Origin: Alteromonas sp. C1M14
GTDB lineage: Bacteria > Pseudomonadota > Gammaproteobacteria > Enterobacterales > Alteromonadaceae
Length of the DNA: 64,000 nucleotides
NCBI RefSeq assembly: GCF_018860965.1
Contig: NZ_JAHKQF010000009.1
Span: 124,001 to 188,000 of the forward strand
Direction of reading: 5' to 3'
Each line of letters begins with the position of its first letter. Position 1 is the first letter of the stretch. This document shows, piece by piece, positions 43,743 through 52,930 of this stretch. The notes under the pieces were generated by a model. That model was not told the origin of the DNA and did no database searches. It worked only from the letters and a program-made list of their open reading frames with translations. Made by a program: the position numbers and the translations under genes.

Positions 43743-45227
43743 ATGAAGGTTTTTCTTCTCGATTGGATGAGCGTCTTATTTTTTTGGGGCGCAGCACTTT
43801 TCTTCTGTTTTATTGGTACCGAAGCAGGGTTTAAATACTGGAAGCGCAAACTACTTATTGGTGTACCATTTTTCCTTTTGTTTGTGTTTTTGGTGCAGGC
43901 ATGGGGCGCTCCCCGATACTTTGTTTATGACGATGTTGCGCCGCAAATGTTAGATGGCAAACCCTATTATCCTGCGGTTAAAAACCACCTTATATTCCAG
44001 CGGCCTTCGTTTAAAACATACGGCGTAATCAGCCAAGATTTAACTGACTTTAAGCAAGACGACACTTTATTTGCGTCTTTTAAGGTGACACCACTTAAAC
44101 GTTATCCGTCGGTAAGCGGCATTAAAGGTTGGACAAATGAACTCATATTGCTGGCCTATTTTGTCCTTTGGTTTTTACTGCTAAATAAAATGCATAACGC
44201 CAGTGCCGCCAGCTTACTTTACCGCGAGGCGCGCAACATCGGCCGATTAGAGGGTTATCGACGTTATCTTAACGCATCGCACCCCATTCGCTTTTTACAA
44301 CCGATAAAAAGACGAAATGCAAAGCGACAGTTTAACGAAATACGTATGATTTATATCCGCTCTTTACAAGCGGTACTTAATTCACTTATCGCTCAATCAA
44401 AGGGCACGTCAAGTACAACATTGGCCTTTATCTCACAGCGCCTTTCAGACTCGATTAATCCCCGCCCATCGATTAACGCTAAAGGTTTAATCGAAGACAT
44501 TACAACAAAAGATGACGAAACGCTGTATGAAGCTAACGTGGATCTCAAACGCAGCCACTACACGCCCTCTAATCACGATTTAAGTCATGCACTGACTAAC
44601 AGCTTAACGCAAACGCTAAACCAATTTTTGCCTGAACCTTTTTTGCAGGTTGCTGATGACCCCTTAGATGCCACCATTGCTTTGAACTGTGAACTCGTCA
44701 TGCGCGCTTATGCACGTAGCGAACTGAAAGACTCGAAAAAGAAACTGACATTAGTGGTCGTGGCCAATAAAACACCCCAAGATGATAATGAACATTGCCT
44801 CGCTTTGAGGCATCAAATAAGTCCGTTTCCCCCTAAAATTTATCAACATGGCCGAGAGAAAAGTAAAAAGCTTTGTGCAAACACCTTGGCTCAAATGGTG
44901 GTCAATGACACCTTATTTTCAACGACCCAAATGGTTAATGTCAGCGCCGAAAATGCGCTAGCCCTCAAAACGAAATTAGCGCAAATTAAAGCACGGCAAA
45001 ACGCCTTGTTTGACACCATCATTCAAGAGTGCAAATCCACAGCTAAAGACGCAGCGCTTGCCGAAAGCATTAATTACGTGATTAAACAAAATGAGGCCCT
45101 CTTTGACAGTGTTATGTCAGACGTCCACCAGCTTATTGCTGACAATTCCAATCTGTATGCAGATTTTGTCGCACAAGAGGTTATCGGCGGCCTGTTAGAG
45201 GATTTTGCGGAGGTTGCCAGTGATTAA
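43743..45227 (+). CDS. Hypothetical membrane protein with large cytosolic domain
   Basis: A 494-residue protein from ATG 43743; a TTG start at 43707 is possible. Two N-terminal helices (about 5-25 and 32-50), a 90-residue extracytoplasmic loop, a third helix (ELILLAYFVLWFLLL, about 134-155), then some 330 residues in the cytosol. That part has a basic region (QPIKRRNAKRQF) and helices at the C-terminus. No family recognised. Co-translated with the PEGA lipoprotein gene (8-base overlap), so the two probably form an envelope-spanning pair. Confidence 0.6.
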   Translation: MKVFLLDWMSVLFFWGAALFFCFIGTEAGFKYWKRKLLIGVPFFLLFVFLVQAWGAPRYFVYDDVAPQMLDGKPYYPAVKNHLIFQRPSFKTYGVISQDLTDFKQDDTLFASFKVTPLKRYPSVSGIKGWTNELILLAYFVLWFLLLNKMHNASAASLLYREARNIGRLEGYRRYLNASHPIRFLQPIKRRNAKRQFNEIRMIYIRSLQAVLNSLIAQSKGTSSTTLAFISQRLSDSINPRPSINAKGLIEDITTKDDETLYEANVDLKRSHYTPSNHDLSHALTNSLTQTLNQFLPEPFLQVADDPLDATIALNCELVMRAYARSELKDSKKKLTLVVVANKTPQDDNEHCLALRHQISPFPPKIYQHGREKSKKLCANTLAQMVVNDTLFSTTQMVNVSAENALALKTKLAQIKARQNALFDTIIQECKSTAKDAALAESINYVIKQNEALFDSVMSDVHQLIADNSNLYADFVAQEVIGGLLEDFAEVASD

Positions 45228-46455
45228 ACTCACCAGACTTTGTATTTTGGTAATCATATCCACACTCCTGTTCTCTTGCTCGAAAAGCACAAAACTGTGG
45301 CACACGGCAAAGGAAGAGGGAGTATCTACCACCACGGGTTGGGGGGTAGATTCAGCACTACAGTACGTAAGGCTTGATTACTTGTTATCGTTAATTGAAG
45401 AGAACCGTGTTCATAGTGCAAAAGCCGGTAGAGGCGTAACCCTCACCATAACAAACTGGCAAAGCAAAATGGTCCTTTCCCTAGAGCCGGTAAACACCGT
45501 GGGCAAAAAGCGGAGAATTTATGAAACGATGCATGTTATTCCCGGCACCTACGTAATTACATCGAACCTGGGTACCGCTGCCTATACGATCACCCTAACT
45601 GAAAATACCTCGTTAGATTATTTTGATCTTGCCAAAAAACTGCACGCAGATGCCAGCAAAGGACGCGGCAGACTGACACTCACGTTGTCTCCTGCTGATG
45701 CAAAAGTGGTGCTGTATGGAACGCCACAGAAATACCACAAAGGGGTTAAATTGCCCGTTGGAACGTTCAAAGTTAAAGTGTCTAAGCATGGCTACGAAGA
45801 TTCACTGCTTAGCGTAACTATTAGCGACAATACGCTTACGTCAAAAACCATTACATTGAAGAAAAAAGAAAGCACGGCTGGGGCCACTAACGGCAATAGA
45901 GACGAAAAAGGTGACATTATTTCGGTTGTGGGGGGCGCCAAAGAAACCTCAGAGACTGGACCAGCAGTTGAAACTGGCCAGTTAGTAGTGTTACCTCTGC
46001 GGGACGATATCGCCTACCTTGTTAAATCGGTATCCGGTGAGCAATTCGAATTTGCGCCCAAATTACAACTTCCCATTGGCAATTACAGTGTTACGGCCAA
46101 GCGCAGTGACGATGGGGAAGTATGGGAAACAAAACTAGTGCGCGTGCGTAAAGACCAATCTCAATCGGTGATTTTCGATATTCCTGTGCAAGCCTATCAA
46201 TACAAACTAGATACGACACTAAGCTTTAAAAGCACATCGTTTTATCGCCAACGTGTGGTCATTCATTTAACCCCGAAAAGGGGCAACACAGTGACATTCA
46301 AAGATCGCATGGGCCGAAATGGTCTGGAAATCGAAACCGAATTACTAAACGGGGTTTACGAAGCCGAGCTTCATGCTCGGGGAATACGGTATGATTTAGG
46401 TACCATCGCAATTTCTAAATCGAAAAGTAACAAGTTTGAGTTTGTGCTTAAATAG
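45220..46455 (+). CDS. PEGA-domain lipoprotein
   Basis: A 411-residue protein starting with GTG 45220, six bases after GGAGG, inside the end of the previous gene. Lipobox LLFSC. It contains at least one PEGA-like beta-sandwich (RLTLTLSPADAKVVLYG, then LPVGTFKVKVSKHGYED) and two or three further beta repeats of similar type (LQLPIGNYSVTAKRSDDGE, LLNGVYEAELHARGIRYDLG). PEGA domains are common in surface-layer and cell-envelope proteins and often bind other proteins. Function unknown. Confidence 0.7.
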   Translation: MIKLTRLCILVIISTLLFSCSKSTKLWHTAKEEGVSTTTGWGVDSALQYVRLDYLLSLIEENRVHSAKAGRGVTLTITNWQSKMVLSLEPVNTVGKKRRIYETMHVIPGTYVITSNLGTAAYTITLTENTSLDYFDLAKKLHADASKGRGRLTLTLSPADAKVVLYGTPQKYHKGVKLPVGTFKVKVSKHGYEDSLLSVTISDNTLTSKTITLKKKESTAGATNGNRDEKGDIISVVGGAKETSETGPAVETGQLVVLPLRDDIAYLVKSVSGEQFEFAPKLQLPIGNYSVTAKRSDDGEVWETKLVRVRKDQSQSVIFDIPVQAYQYKLDTTLSFKSTSFYRQRVVIHLTPKRGNTVTFKDRMGRNGLEIETELLNGVYEAELHARGIRYDLGTIAISKSKSNKFEFVLK

Positions 46456-46566
46456 TGAATATATTGGTGCAATTAACGCAACCAAATCTGAGTGTTTGGC
46501 AACTTGTTGAACACCTCCGCCTGCAATACCCTGCATTAAATAACTATCGTAGTGATAAAATATTAA

Positions 46567-47220
46567 ATGCTATTCCACATTGCAGGCGCTGTAAGTTCGT
46601 TCGCTTTTCTTCTTACCTGGTACGGCTTAGGCAAACAAATAAGCGAAATTAGACACCGAGAACAGTGCGGACAAAAGTCAACTCTTGGGTTATCGATAAA
46701 CCAGTTTGTATCTAGTTATTTTGCTTTTTTTGCTAACTTTATATTTGCTATCGCAGTAGACGTTTTTAATCACTATTTATTCTGGACCCGTTTAGGAGCT
46801 CTCGCTTTATTATTGATAATTTTATTTAAAATTTGGCAAGAGAGACGTACAGCAGTATCCGGTTTAGTTTACTACTTTTCATTCTTCATATTTATTGCTG
46901 GGTTGCTATCGATTGCTTTTCGCCCCTATCCAGGCATTGCTAAAATGGGGGCAAATACACTCATGATGATCGTGACCTTATTGCTCATCCAAGGCACTGT
47001 ACATCAAATTTTGACGATAAGAAAAGCAGGCACAAATGGCGCGCTATCCCCTTCTCTTTTTAGAAGTATATTGATTAAAGATCTCAGCACTCTTGGCTTC
47101 GCCTTTACCATGCCATTTGCTACTGCTTGGCCGTTGCTGGTACTTAATGGCGCAAGTGTCATATTTCGTGGCGCATTATTACTACAAATAGAAAAACTAT
47201 CTAAGAAGCAACGCATCTAA
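46567..47220 (+). CDS. Polytopic membrane protein, PQ-loop/SWEET-like layout
   Basis: A 217-residue protein with seven predicted helices. The first half has GLGKQISEIRHREQCGQKST followed by LSINQFVSSYFAFFANF, which recalls the P/Q-loop and the next helix of SemiSWEET/PQ-loop proteins, but the canonical PQ is not seen. The ribosome site is weak, so the start is uncertain. It converges on the peptide transporter gene, four bases between stop codons. Transporter role is likely but unproven. Confidence 0.55.
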   Translation: MLFHIAGAVSSFAFLLTWYGLGKQISEIRHREQCGQKSTLGLSINQFVSSYFAFFANFIFAIAVDVFNHYLFWTRLGALALLLIILFKIWQERRTAVSGLVYYFSFFIFIAGLLSIAFRPYPGIAKMGANTLMMIVTLLLIQGTVHQILTIRKAGTNGALSPSLFRSILIKDLSTLGFAFTMPFATAWPLLVLNGASVIFRGALLLQIEKLSKKQRI

Positions 47221-47223
47221 TTA

Positions 47224-48573
47224 CTATTTGGCAATAAGATTGCTGGCAAGTGGTTTATAACTCACAAGTATTATAAAACTTGCACAACCCACAATGGCAC
47301 CATGAAGCATCCAAAACTCTGACGGTGAAAGTAACTCGTAAAATCGTCCCAGATAGCCACTAAATATTCCGCCGACGAAAATAGCTAAATAGTAACTACC
47401 CATCATAGTTGCGTTAATGTATGGCGGTGCCGACTGAGAAACTAATGCTAAAGCAACGGGGCCTACATATAGATAACCTAGGGCACAAATAAAATGAAAG
47501 ACAACCGGCCAAATTAACGCTATTTTTTCACCGTCACTCACCCACCCTCCTAAACTTAACCAAATATTCGCCATAGCAAATACTGCACATCCGATTGTAA
47601 TTTTTATTAAACCGTTGGGCTCGCTTTGACGTCGGTTCTGTTTTTTCCATAACATAATAATAACGGGGGCTAAGATAAGAACAGCGAACATATCTAGAGA
47701 TTGAAACCAAGTTATTGGAATAGTAAATGAGAAGAAGCTACGGTCGACATTATCACGAACCCAAATGGGATAAGTATTCCAAACCTGTGACTGAACAGTC
47801 CAATACAGTGCGGTGATAAGAATGACGCAGACTGTACTTATGATCACTTTCCCATCCCCTTCTTGCACGCCCTTCTGTTGCTGTCGGCTTACGTCCTCGT
47901 TCTCCTTTGGCAAAAATTTCTGCCCTCGCATATAGATTAACATTCCGAACAGCATTCCCACGCCTGCGCAATTAAACCCGTAATGCCATCCATATAATTC
48001 GCCTAAAGTGCCGCAAACAAGCGGTGCGACAAATCCACCTATATTAATTGCCACTGAATACAGCGAAAATGCGGCATCTCTGCGCTGATCACCCTGCTCA
48101 TATAAGCTACCTACCTGAGCGGCTAAGTTACCTTTTAATAGACCACAACCAATAATAAGTAGTGCTAGAGCCAAAAAGAAAAGAGATTCAAAAGCCATCA
48201 TAAAATGCCCCAGAGACATTAAAATGGCACCTGATAGTACGGCTTTCGTTCTGCCAATAAAGCGGTCTCCAATAAGACCGCCGAATACTGGCATTAAATA
48301 TATCAAGCCTATATACAAACCAAACAATTGTGTTGCCAGTGCTGTAATGCTTAACGCGCCGAAGACACTTTCAACACCAGAAACCACTAAATCGAAACCT
48401 AAGACATGTACGCTATTTTCGGGCAACAAAATATAATTGACCATATAGAGAACAAGAAGCGCCTGCATGCCATAAAAAGAAAAACGCTCCCAAGCTTCAG
48501 TAAACACAATAAATGCCAACCCTTTAGGATGACCCAATATTTCGCAACTTCCCTTATTGCCGGCCGTTTTCAT
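47224..48573 (-). CDS. POT/PTR-family proton-coupled peptide transporter
   Basis: A 449-residue major-facilitator protein. The first helix carries the POT signature EAWERFSFYGMQALL (ExxER), followed by GGLIGDRFIGR and the TM5 motif FSLYSVAINIGGFVAPLVCG. It imports di- and tripeptides with protons. Its start overlaps the stop of the NylB-type hydrolase gene (ATGA), so importer and cytosolic hydrolase are co-translated: the peptide is taken in and then cut. This places it as the inner-membrane step of the amino-acid-oligomer pathway in this island. Confidence 0.92.
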   Translation of the reverse strand: MKTAGNKGSCEILGHPKGLAFIVFTEAWERFSFYGMQALLVLYMVNYILLPENSVHVLGFDLVVSGVESVFGALSITALATQLFGLYIGLIYLMPVFGGLIGDRFIGRTKAVLSGAILMSLGHFMMAFESLFFLALALLIIGCGLLKGNLAAQVGSLYEQGDQRRDAAFSLYSVAINIGGFVAPLVCGTLGELYGWHYGFNCAGVGMLFGMLIYMRGQKFLPKENEDVSRQQQKGVQEGDGKVIISTVCVILITALYWTVQSQVWNTYPIWVRDNVDRSFFSFTIPITWFQSLDMFAVLILAPVIIMLWKKQNRRQSEPNGLIKITIGCAVFAMANIWLSLGGWVSDGEKIALIWPVVFHFICALGYLYVGPVALALVSQSAPPYINATMMGSYYLAIFVGGIFSGYLGRFYELLSPSEFWMLHGAIVGCASFIILVSYKPLASNLIAK

Positions 48574-49742
48574 AAATTACCTTCTAAACACGCTACCATT
48601 GCATTGAAAAAATCGTTGTCTTCAATGGCGTTGTCGCACATTGGTTTAGAACGAATTGCCGACGTTACAATAACCACATTCTGTTGTGGGTTAACGTAAA
48701 TACGCTGACCAAAAATACCTCTAGCACTGAAAGCTCGACTTCCAAACTCTCCATCGCTGTCCGGCACCGACCACCACATAAAACCGTAAGGGACTCTTTC
48801 GCCGTTCATAAATGTTGGCCCAGATGCTTCGTTACACCACCCGTCCGGCAGGATTTTTTTATTATCTATAACGCCACCATTCGCCATAAAGCAACCAAAC
48901 CGTGCAAAGTCTCTTAAGCATGCATTCAAACCACTGCCAGCCACTTCTAACCCGTCATCTGATTCAAGCCACCAGTAAGCATCTCTTTCCATTCCCAAGG
49001 GCTTCCATAAATTTTCAGATAGATAATCGGATAGCCACTTTCCAGTCGCGGCGCGGATTAACTCACCCACCAAATGTGTTTCGCCAGTACTATAGTTCCA
49101 ATGGCGGCCCGGTGAATGTAATCTCGGAAGATTTGTCATAAAACGTAATATTTCACCTGGCTTTTGCGCAATTTGAGCTTCTAAAACAATGCGTCTTTCA
49201 GATTCTGGATTGGTGTGGTCTTCGTTCCATTGAACACCAGAAGACATGAGCAAGAGCTGCCTTATGGTTACTTTTTCGTAAGATGTGTTGCTAAGAGACG
49301 GAATATATTCAATTAAATAATCATCAATGCCTTTTATATCGCCATTTTTTATCGCGATGCCCACAAGCGTTGCACTAATAGATTTCACCATAGACATTGA
49401 GATCCAATGGCTCGCTTCTGTCATACCGAAGTCATAGTGTTCGAATCGAATATCACCATTTTGCACTACAATCAGTCCCGTGATCCTATTTCGCGAGATG
49501 TAGTCATAAATGTCATGCTCATTTCCGTTGGAACAAAAAGTAAAATCCTTAAGTGAAAGTGGAACCTTTGGAAACTCGCGGGCCAAACTTCCAGCTTTAA
49601 CCCGACGTGTTGGAAAAGCGGAGCTCATGGTACTGAACGCTTGGACTTGCTCAGCAGGAAACAATTTTCCAGAGTACGCGTTTCTTATAGGATTAGACAT
49701 ATTCTGATAAATCGAATCATGCTTTTTCTCAATATTCTTCAT
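48570..49742 (-). CDS. NylB-type serine hydrolase (beta-lactamase fold)
   Basis: A 390-residue protein from ATG 49742 (a GTG at 49781 is an alternative). It is a class C beta-lactamase/esterase-fold enzyme without a signal peptide. Its catalytic positions Ser117-x-x-Lys120 (SMSMVKSIS) and Tyr217 (HWNYSTGE) fall almost exactly where 6-aminohexanoate-dimer hydrolase NylB has Ser112, Lys115 and Tyr215. QWNEDH also matches NylB's YNEDY segment, and the length (392 in NylB) agrees. It would cleave amide dimers or other small esters and amides in the cytosol. The family is broad, so the amide substrate is an inference from context. Confidence 0.75.
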   Translation of the reverse strand: MKNIEKKHDSIYQNMSNPIRNAYSGKLFPAEQVQAFSTMSSAFPTRRVKAGSLAREFPKVPLSLKDFTFCSNGNEHDIYDYISRNRITGLIVVQNGDIRFEHYDFGMTEASHWISMSMVKSISATLVGIAIKNGDIKGIDDYLIEYIPSLSNTSYEKVTIRQLLLMSSGVQWNEDHTNPESERRIVLEAQIAQKPGEILRFMTNLPRLHSPGRHWNYSTGETHLVGELIRAATGKWLSDYLSENLWKPLGMERDAYWWLESDDGLEVAGSGLNACLRDFARFGCFMANGGVIDNKKILPDGWCNEASGPTFMNGERVPYGFMWWSVPDSDGEFGSRAFSARGIFGQRIYVNPQQNVVIVTSAIRSKPMCDNAIEDNDFFNAMVACLEGNL

Positions 49743-49956
49743 TAGCAATCTCAACACTGATGGGCTACATAAAGTTTTCACTCATAAAAGTTTACGTGAC
49801 TTGTTCACATAGAGAAGTTGCTAACGCCGTGCATATCGGTGCTTCAATGTCACCAGAGGTGTCTTAACAACACCTAAACTGTCCGTTTAAGCATCGCCAT
49901 TATGTGAAGCAAATAACTTAAAATCATTTTGACCTTTGCTTAGATAGGATAAAAAG

Positions 49957-51261
49957 ATGAATTTAGACGCGCATTGGATGCCATTTACAGCGAACAAGGC
50001 ATTTAAAAAAAATCCTAAAATGCTGCATTCGGCAAGCGGCATGTATTGGAACTTTGACACAGACCAAAAAATTCTAGATATGACTGCAGGACTTTGGTGC
50101 ACCAATCTAGGACATGGAAGAAAAAAAGTAGCTGAAGCTATGTACAATTCAGCCTGCAAACTAGATTACGCGCCATCATTCAGTTTTGGACATGAAAGCG
50201 CTTTTGTTTTGGCTGAGAGACTGGCTGAAATATCTCCAGCAAACCTGAACAAAGTATTTTTTACAGGTTCAGGTTCAGAATCTGTAGATACGGCGATAAA
50301 AATGGCACTGGCTTATCATGTCGCTAATGGCCATGGCAGTAAGAAAATGATTATCTCTAGAGAGAGAGGTTATCATGGTGTAAATATGGGGGGAACAGCT
50401 GCAGGCGGACTTCCCTACAATACTAGAACGTTCGGACGCTGGGGGCAGGTAGATTTTTTATCATGTCCGTTGGATATGGAAAACAGCGCTTTCAGTAGAG
50501 GGCAGCCTAAGCTCGGCGTGGAAAAAGCCGATGAATTAGAACAAATCATTAACCTACACGGTGCCGAGAATATTGCTGCGGTGATCGTAGAACCCATCGC
50601 TGGCGCCGGTGGCGTTATAATTCCACCGCAAAACTACCTTAAGAGGTTACGTGAAATTGCCTCGAAACACGGCGTCCTCCTGATCTTCGATGAAGTCGTA
50701 TGCGCGTTTGGTCGTACCGGGTCGTTTACGGCATCCCAAGAATTTGATGTAACCCCCGACATTTACACAACAGCAAAAGGGCTAACATCAGGAATGATTC
50801 CTATGGGAGCCGTTTTTTGTACCGATACCATTCATGATGCAATTATTAATGGCAGTGAAGGTATTGAGTTTTTTCATGGATATACATACTCTGCGCACCC
50901 CACTGCCTGTGCGGCGGCACTAGCGTGTTTAGATATCTATGAAGAGGAAGGCTTGTTTACTCGCGCTAATGAAGGAATTGGCCAGTATTTTGAACAAGTT
51001 CTTCATAACCTTAAAGAATTGCCCGGTATCATTGATATTCGAAACTATGGCCTTTTAGGAGCCATCGAATTCGAACCTCAACAGCCAGGACAAACCCCGA
51101 TGGGCGTAAATGTTTCTAATGACTTGTGGAACAATGGCGTCATGGTAAGAGGATTAGGCAATGCGATTGTCGTTTCTCCGCCCTTGATTATTGAAAAAAC
51201 ACACATTGATGAATTTGCAGAGAAAGTATGGCAGTCCATCAAGACATGTTACAACGGTTAA
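49957..51261 (+). CDS. Omega-amino acid:pyruvate aminotransferase (class III)
   Basis: A 434-residue PLP enzyme. The opening LDAHWMPFTANKAFKKNP and the blocks GLWCTNLGHGR, VFFTGSGSESVDTAIKMA, RGYHGVNMGGT, IFDEVVCAFGRTG and TTAKGLTSGMIPMGAV (PLP Lys) are those of beta-alanine/omega-amino acid:pyruvate transaminases. It turns a terminal-amino acid (beta-alanine, GABA, 6-aminohexanoate or similar) into a semialdehyde. Flanked by amide hydrolases and facing an aldehyde dehydrogenase gene, it fits the NylD step. Divergent from the NylB-type gene, with 214 bases for shared control. Confidence 0.94.
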   Translation: MNLDAHWMPFTANKAFKKNPKMLHSASGMYWNFDTDQKILDMTAGLWCTNLGHGRKKVAEAMYNSACKLDYAPSFSFGHESAFVLAERLAEISPANLNKVFFTGSGSESVDTAIKMALAYHVANGHGSKKMIISRERGYHGVNMGGTAAGGLPYNTRTFGRWGQVDFLSCPLDMENSAFSRGQPKLGVEKADELEQIINLHGAENIAAVIVEPIAGAGGVIIPPQNYLKRLREIASKHGVLLIFDEVVCAFGRTGSFTASQEFDVTPDIYTTAKGLTSGMIPMGAVFCTDTIHDAIINGSEGIEFFHGYTYSAHPTACAAALACLDIYEEEGLFTRANEGIGQYFEQVLHNLKELPGIIDIRNYGLLGAIEFEPQQPGQTPMGVNVSNDLWNNGVMVRGLGNAIVVSPPLIIEKTHIDEFAEKVWQSIKTCYNG

Positions 51262-51279
51262 CACGATAACATGTAAAAT

Positions 51280-51308
51280 AAAAAACCAGCCCTAGGGCTG
51301 GTTTTTTT
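51280..51308. terminator. Bidirectional rho-independent terminator
   Basis: A-run, CCAGCCC/GGGCTGG stem with a 2-nt loop, T-run. It lies between the convergent aminotransferase and aldehyde dehydrogenase genes and can serve both. Confidence 0.88.
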
Positions 51309-51320
51309 GTCCTCGTAGAC

Positions 51321-52745
51321 TTATACAAATACGGCTTTCGTTTCTAGGTACTCCTCTAAGCCGGCCACCCCTCTCTCTCGCCCATTCCCCGACATTTTGT
51401 AGCCTCCAAACGGTCCTGCAAGATCGGCATTCGTATCGTTTATGTGCACCATTCCCACTCTTAGGGCTGTCGAAAATTCAATGGCTTTTTCCACATCGTC
51501 ACAAAATACATAAGCCGTTAACCCATATTCTGTGTCATTTGCCATATCGATTGCTTCTTGTCTTTCACGGTATGTCAAAATACTGAGAACTGGGCCAAAG
51601 ATTTCGTCCCTTACCACCGCCATACTTGAGTCCACATTAGAAAATACTGTCGGTTGTACAAAATAGCCTTCTTTGATTCCCTCAGGAAAACCCACTCCAC
51701 CAGCAATAAGCTTCGCACCAGCATCAACACCTTGTTTAATATAAGATTTTACGCGTTCAAATTGCTTTGCGTTTACTAGCGGGCCAACATCAACGCTTTC
51801 ATCAAATGACCGGCCAATTTTATATTCTGCAATAACTTGGGGAATGAGTTTTTCTACTGCACTCAATTGTTCACAGTGAACCAGCAATCGTGTAGGCGCA
51901 TTGCACGATTGTCCGTTGTTAATTAACAAGCGTCGAATACAGCTTCTCACCGCCACATCCAAATTAGAGTTAGGCAAGATAACATAAGGAGACTTCCCTC
52001 CAAGCTCCTGAGTCACTCTTTTCACAGTTGGTGCAGCCGCTTTCGCCACCGCAATTCCCGCGCGAGTTGACCCCGTAATGGAAACCATATCAACTAACGG
52101 ATGGGCAGACATGGTAGAGCCCGCTTCTCCCCCTCCCTGAATAAGATTAAAAACGCCCTTTGGCACTTCTGCTTCATCAATGATCTCAGCCAGCAACGAT
52201 GCACTGGCAGGCGAATATTCGCTGGGCTTAAGCACCATGGTTGAGCCCGCAGCCAACGCTGCCGCTACTTTAGCTACCATCTGATTTAGTGGCCAATTCC
52301 AAGGCGTAATCATTGCACACACGCCAATGGGCTCTTTACGTTGCAAGTACCCATCAAACTGCTCTGAAAAACAAAATGCTTCAAGGGTATTTCTCGTGCT
52401 TTTAAAAAGATTTAGCCCTGCTGCAACCTGCATATTGCGAGATAATTTAAGTGGCGCTCCCATTTCACAAGACACTGCCATGACCATGTCTTCATATCGT
52501 TTTTCATAGCAAGCTATGATTCTATCGAGCATAGCAACTCGCTCTACCTTCGAAGTGAATTGGTATGTTTTAAAAGCTTCACTTGCCGCTTCGATTGCTG
52601 TATTAACGTCTTCCGCTTTGCTTAGCTTAATCGTGGCAATTTTTATTTCTGTAGAGGGATGAATTAACGGATGACTTTCATAATTTGTTGAGTCAATCCA
52701 TTCCCCATCGATATAATTTTTGTCTAAAAAAAGGTTAGGTAACAT
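51321..52745 (-). CDS. NAD(P)-dependent aldehyde dehydrogenase
   Basis: A 474-residue enzyme with the usual ALDH blocks: Rossmann/oxyanion segment PWNWPLNQ, SITGSTRAG, the Glu motif QELGGKSPY, the catalytic Cys in NNGQSCNAPTR and DEIFGPVLSI. It oxidises aldehydes to acids. In this island it would take the semialdehyde made by the neighbouring aminotransferase to the dicarboxylate, the NylE-type step. The ALDH subfamily (malonate, succinate or adipate semialdehyde) cannot be read by eye. Convergent with the aminotransferase gene. Confidence 0.94.
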   Translation of the reverse strand: MLPNLFLDKNYIDGEWIDSTNYESHPLIHPSTEIKIATIKLSKAEDVNTAIEAASEAFKTYQFTSKVERVAMLDRIIACYEKRYEDMVMAVSCEMGAPLKLSRNMQVAAGLNLFKSTRNTLEAFCFSEQFDGYLQRKEPIGVCAMITPWNWPLNQMVAKVAAALAAGSTMVLKPSEYSPASASLLAEIIDEAEVPKGVFNLIQGGGEAGSTMSAHPLVDMVSITGSTRAGIAVAKAAAPTVKRVTQELGGKSPYVILPNSNLDVAVRSCIRRLLINNGQSCNAPTRLLVHCEQLSAVEKLIPQVIAEYKIGRSFDESVDVGPLVNAKQFERVKSYIKQGVDAGAKLIAGGVGFPEGIKEGYFVQPTVFSNVDSSMAVVRDEIFGPVLSILTYRERQEAIDMANDTEYGLTAYVFCDDVEKAIEFSTALRVGMVHINDTNADLAGPFGGYKMSGNGRERGVAGLEEYLETKAVFV

Positions 52746-52873
52746 GTGTATTATCTCCGATTAAGTACCGTGTATACGATTGCGACACGTGAAATAGAGC
52801 TAGATTAGCTGAAGGCATGTCTATGCATTAGGTGTTTAAAACGTTAGTTGTGTTGTGATATGAGCAACGCGGC

Positions 52874-52912
52874 AAAAATAATAAGCGCTATTTGCTTGAG
52901 GAAAATAGCGCT
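52874..52912 (-). terminator. Rho-independent terminator, minus strand
   Basis: Perfect 10-bp stem AGCGCTATTT/AAATAGCGCT, 9-nt loop, and on the minus strand a T-rich tail. It lies directly after the TonB receptor gene and ends its transcript. Confidence 0.82.
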
Positions 52913-52930
52913 CACAAAGCGTTGTTTTTA

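Noticed and set aside
49796-49808. GTGAC-TTG-TTCAC dyad between the aminotransferase and NylB-type genes
   Set aside because: Only four matched base pairs per arm, too weak to call a LysR-type or other operator.
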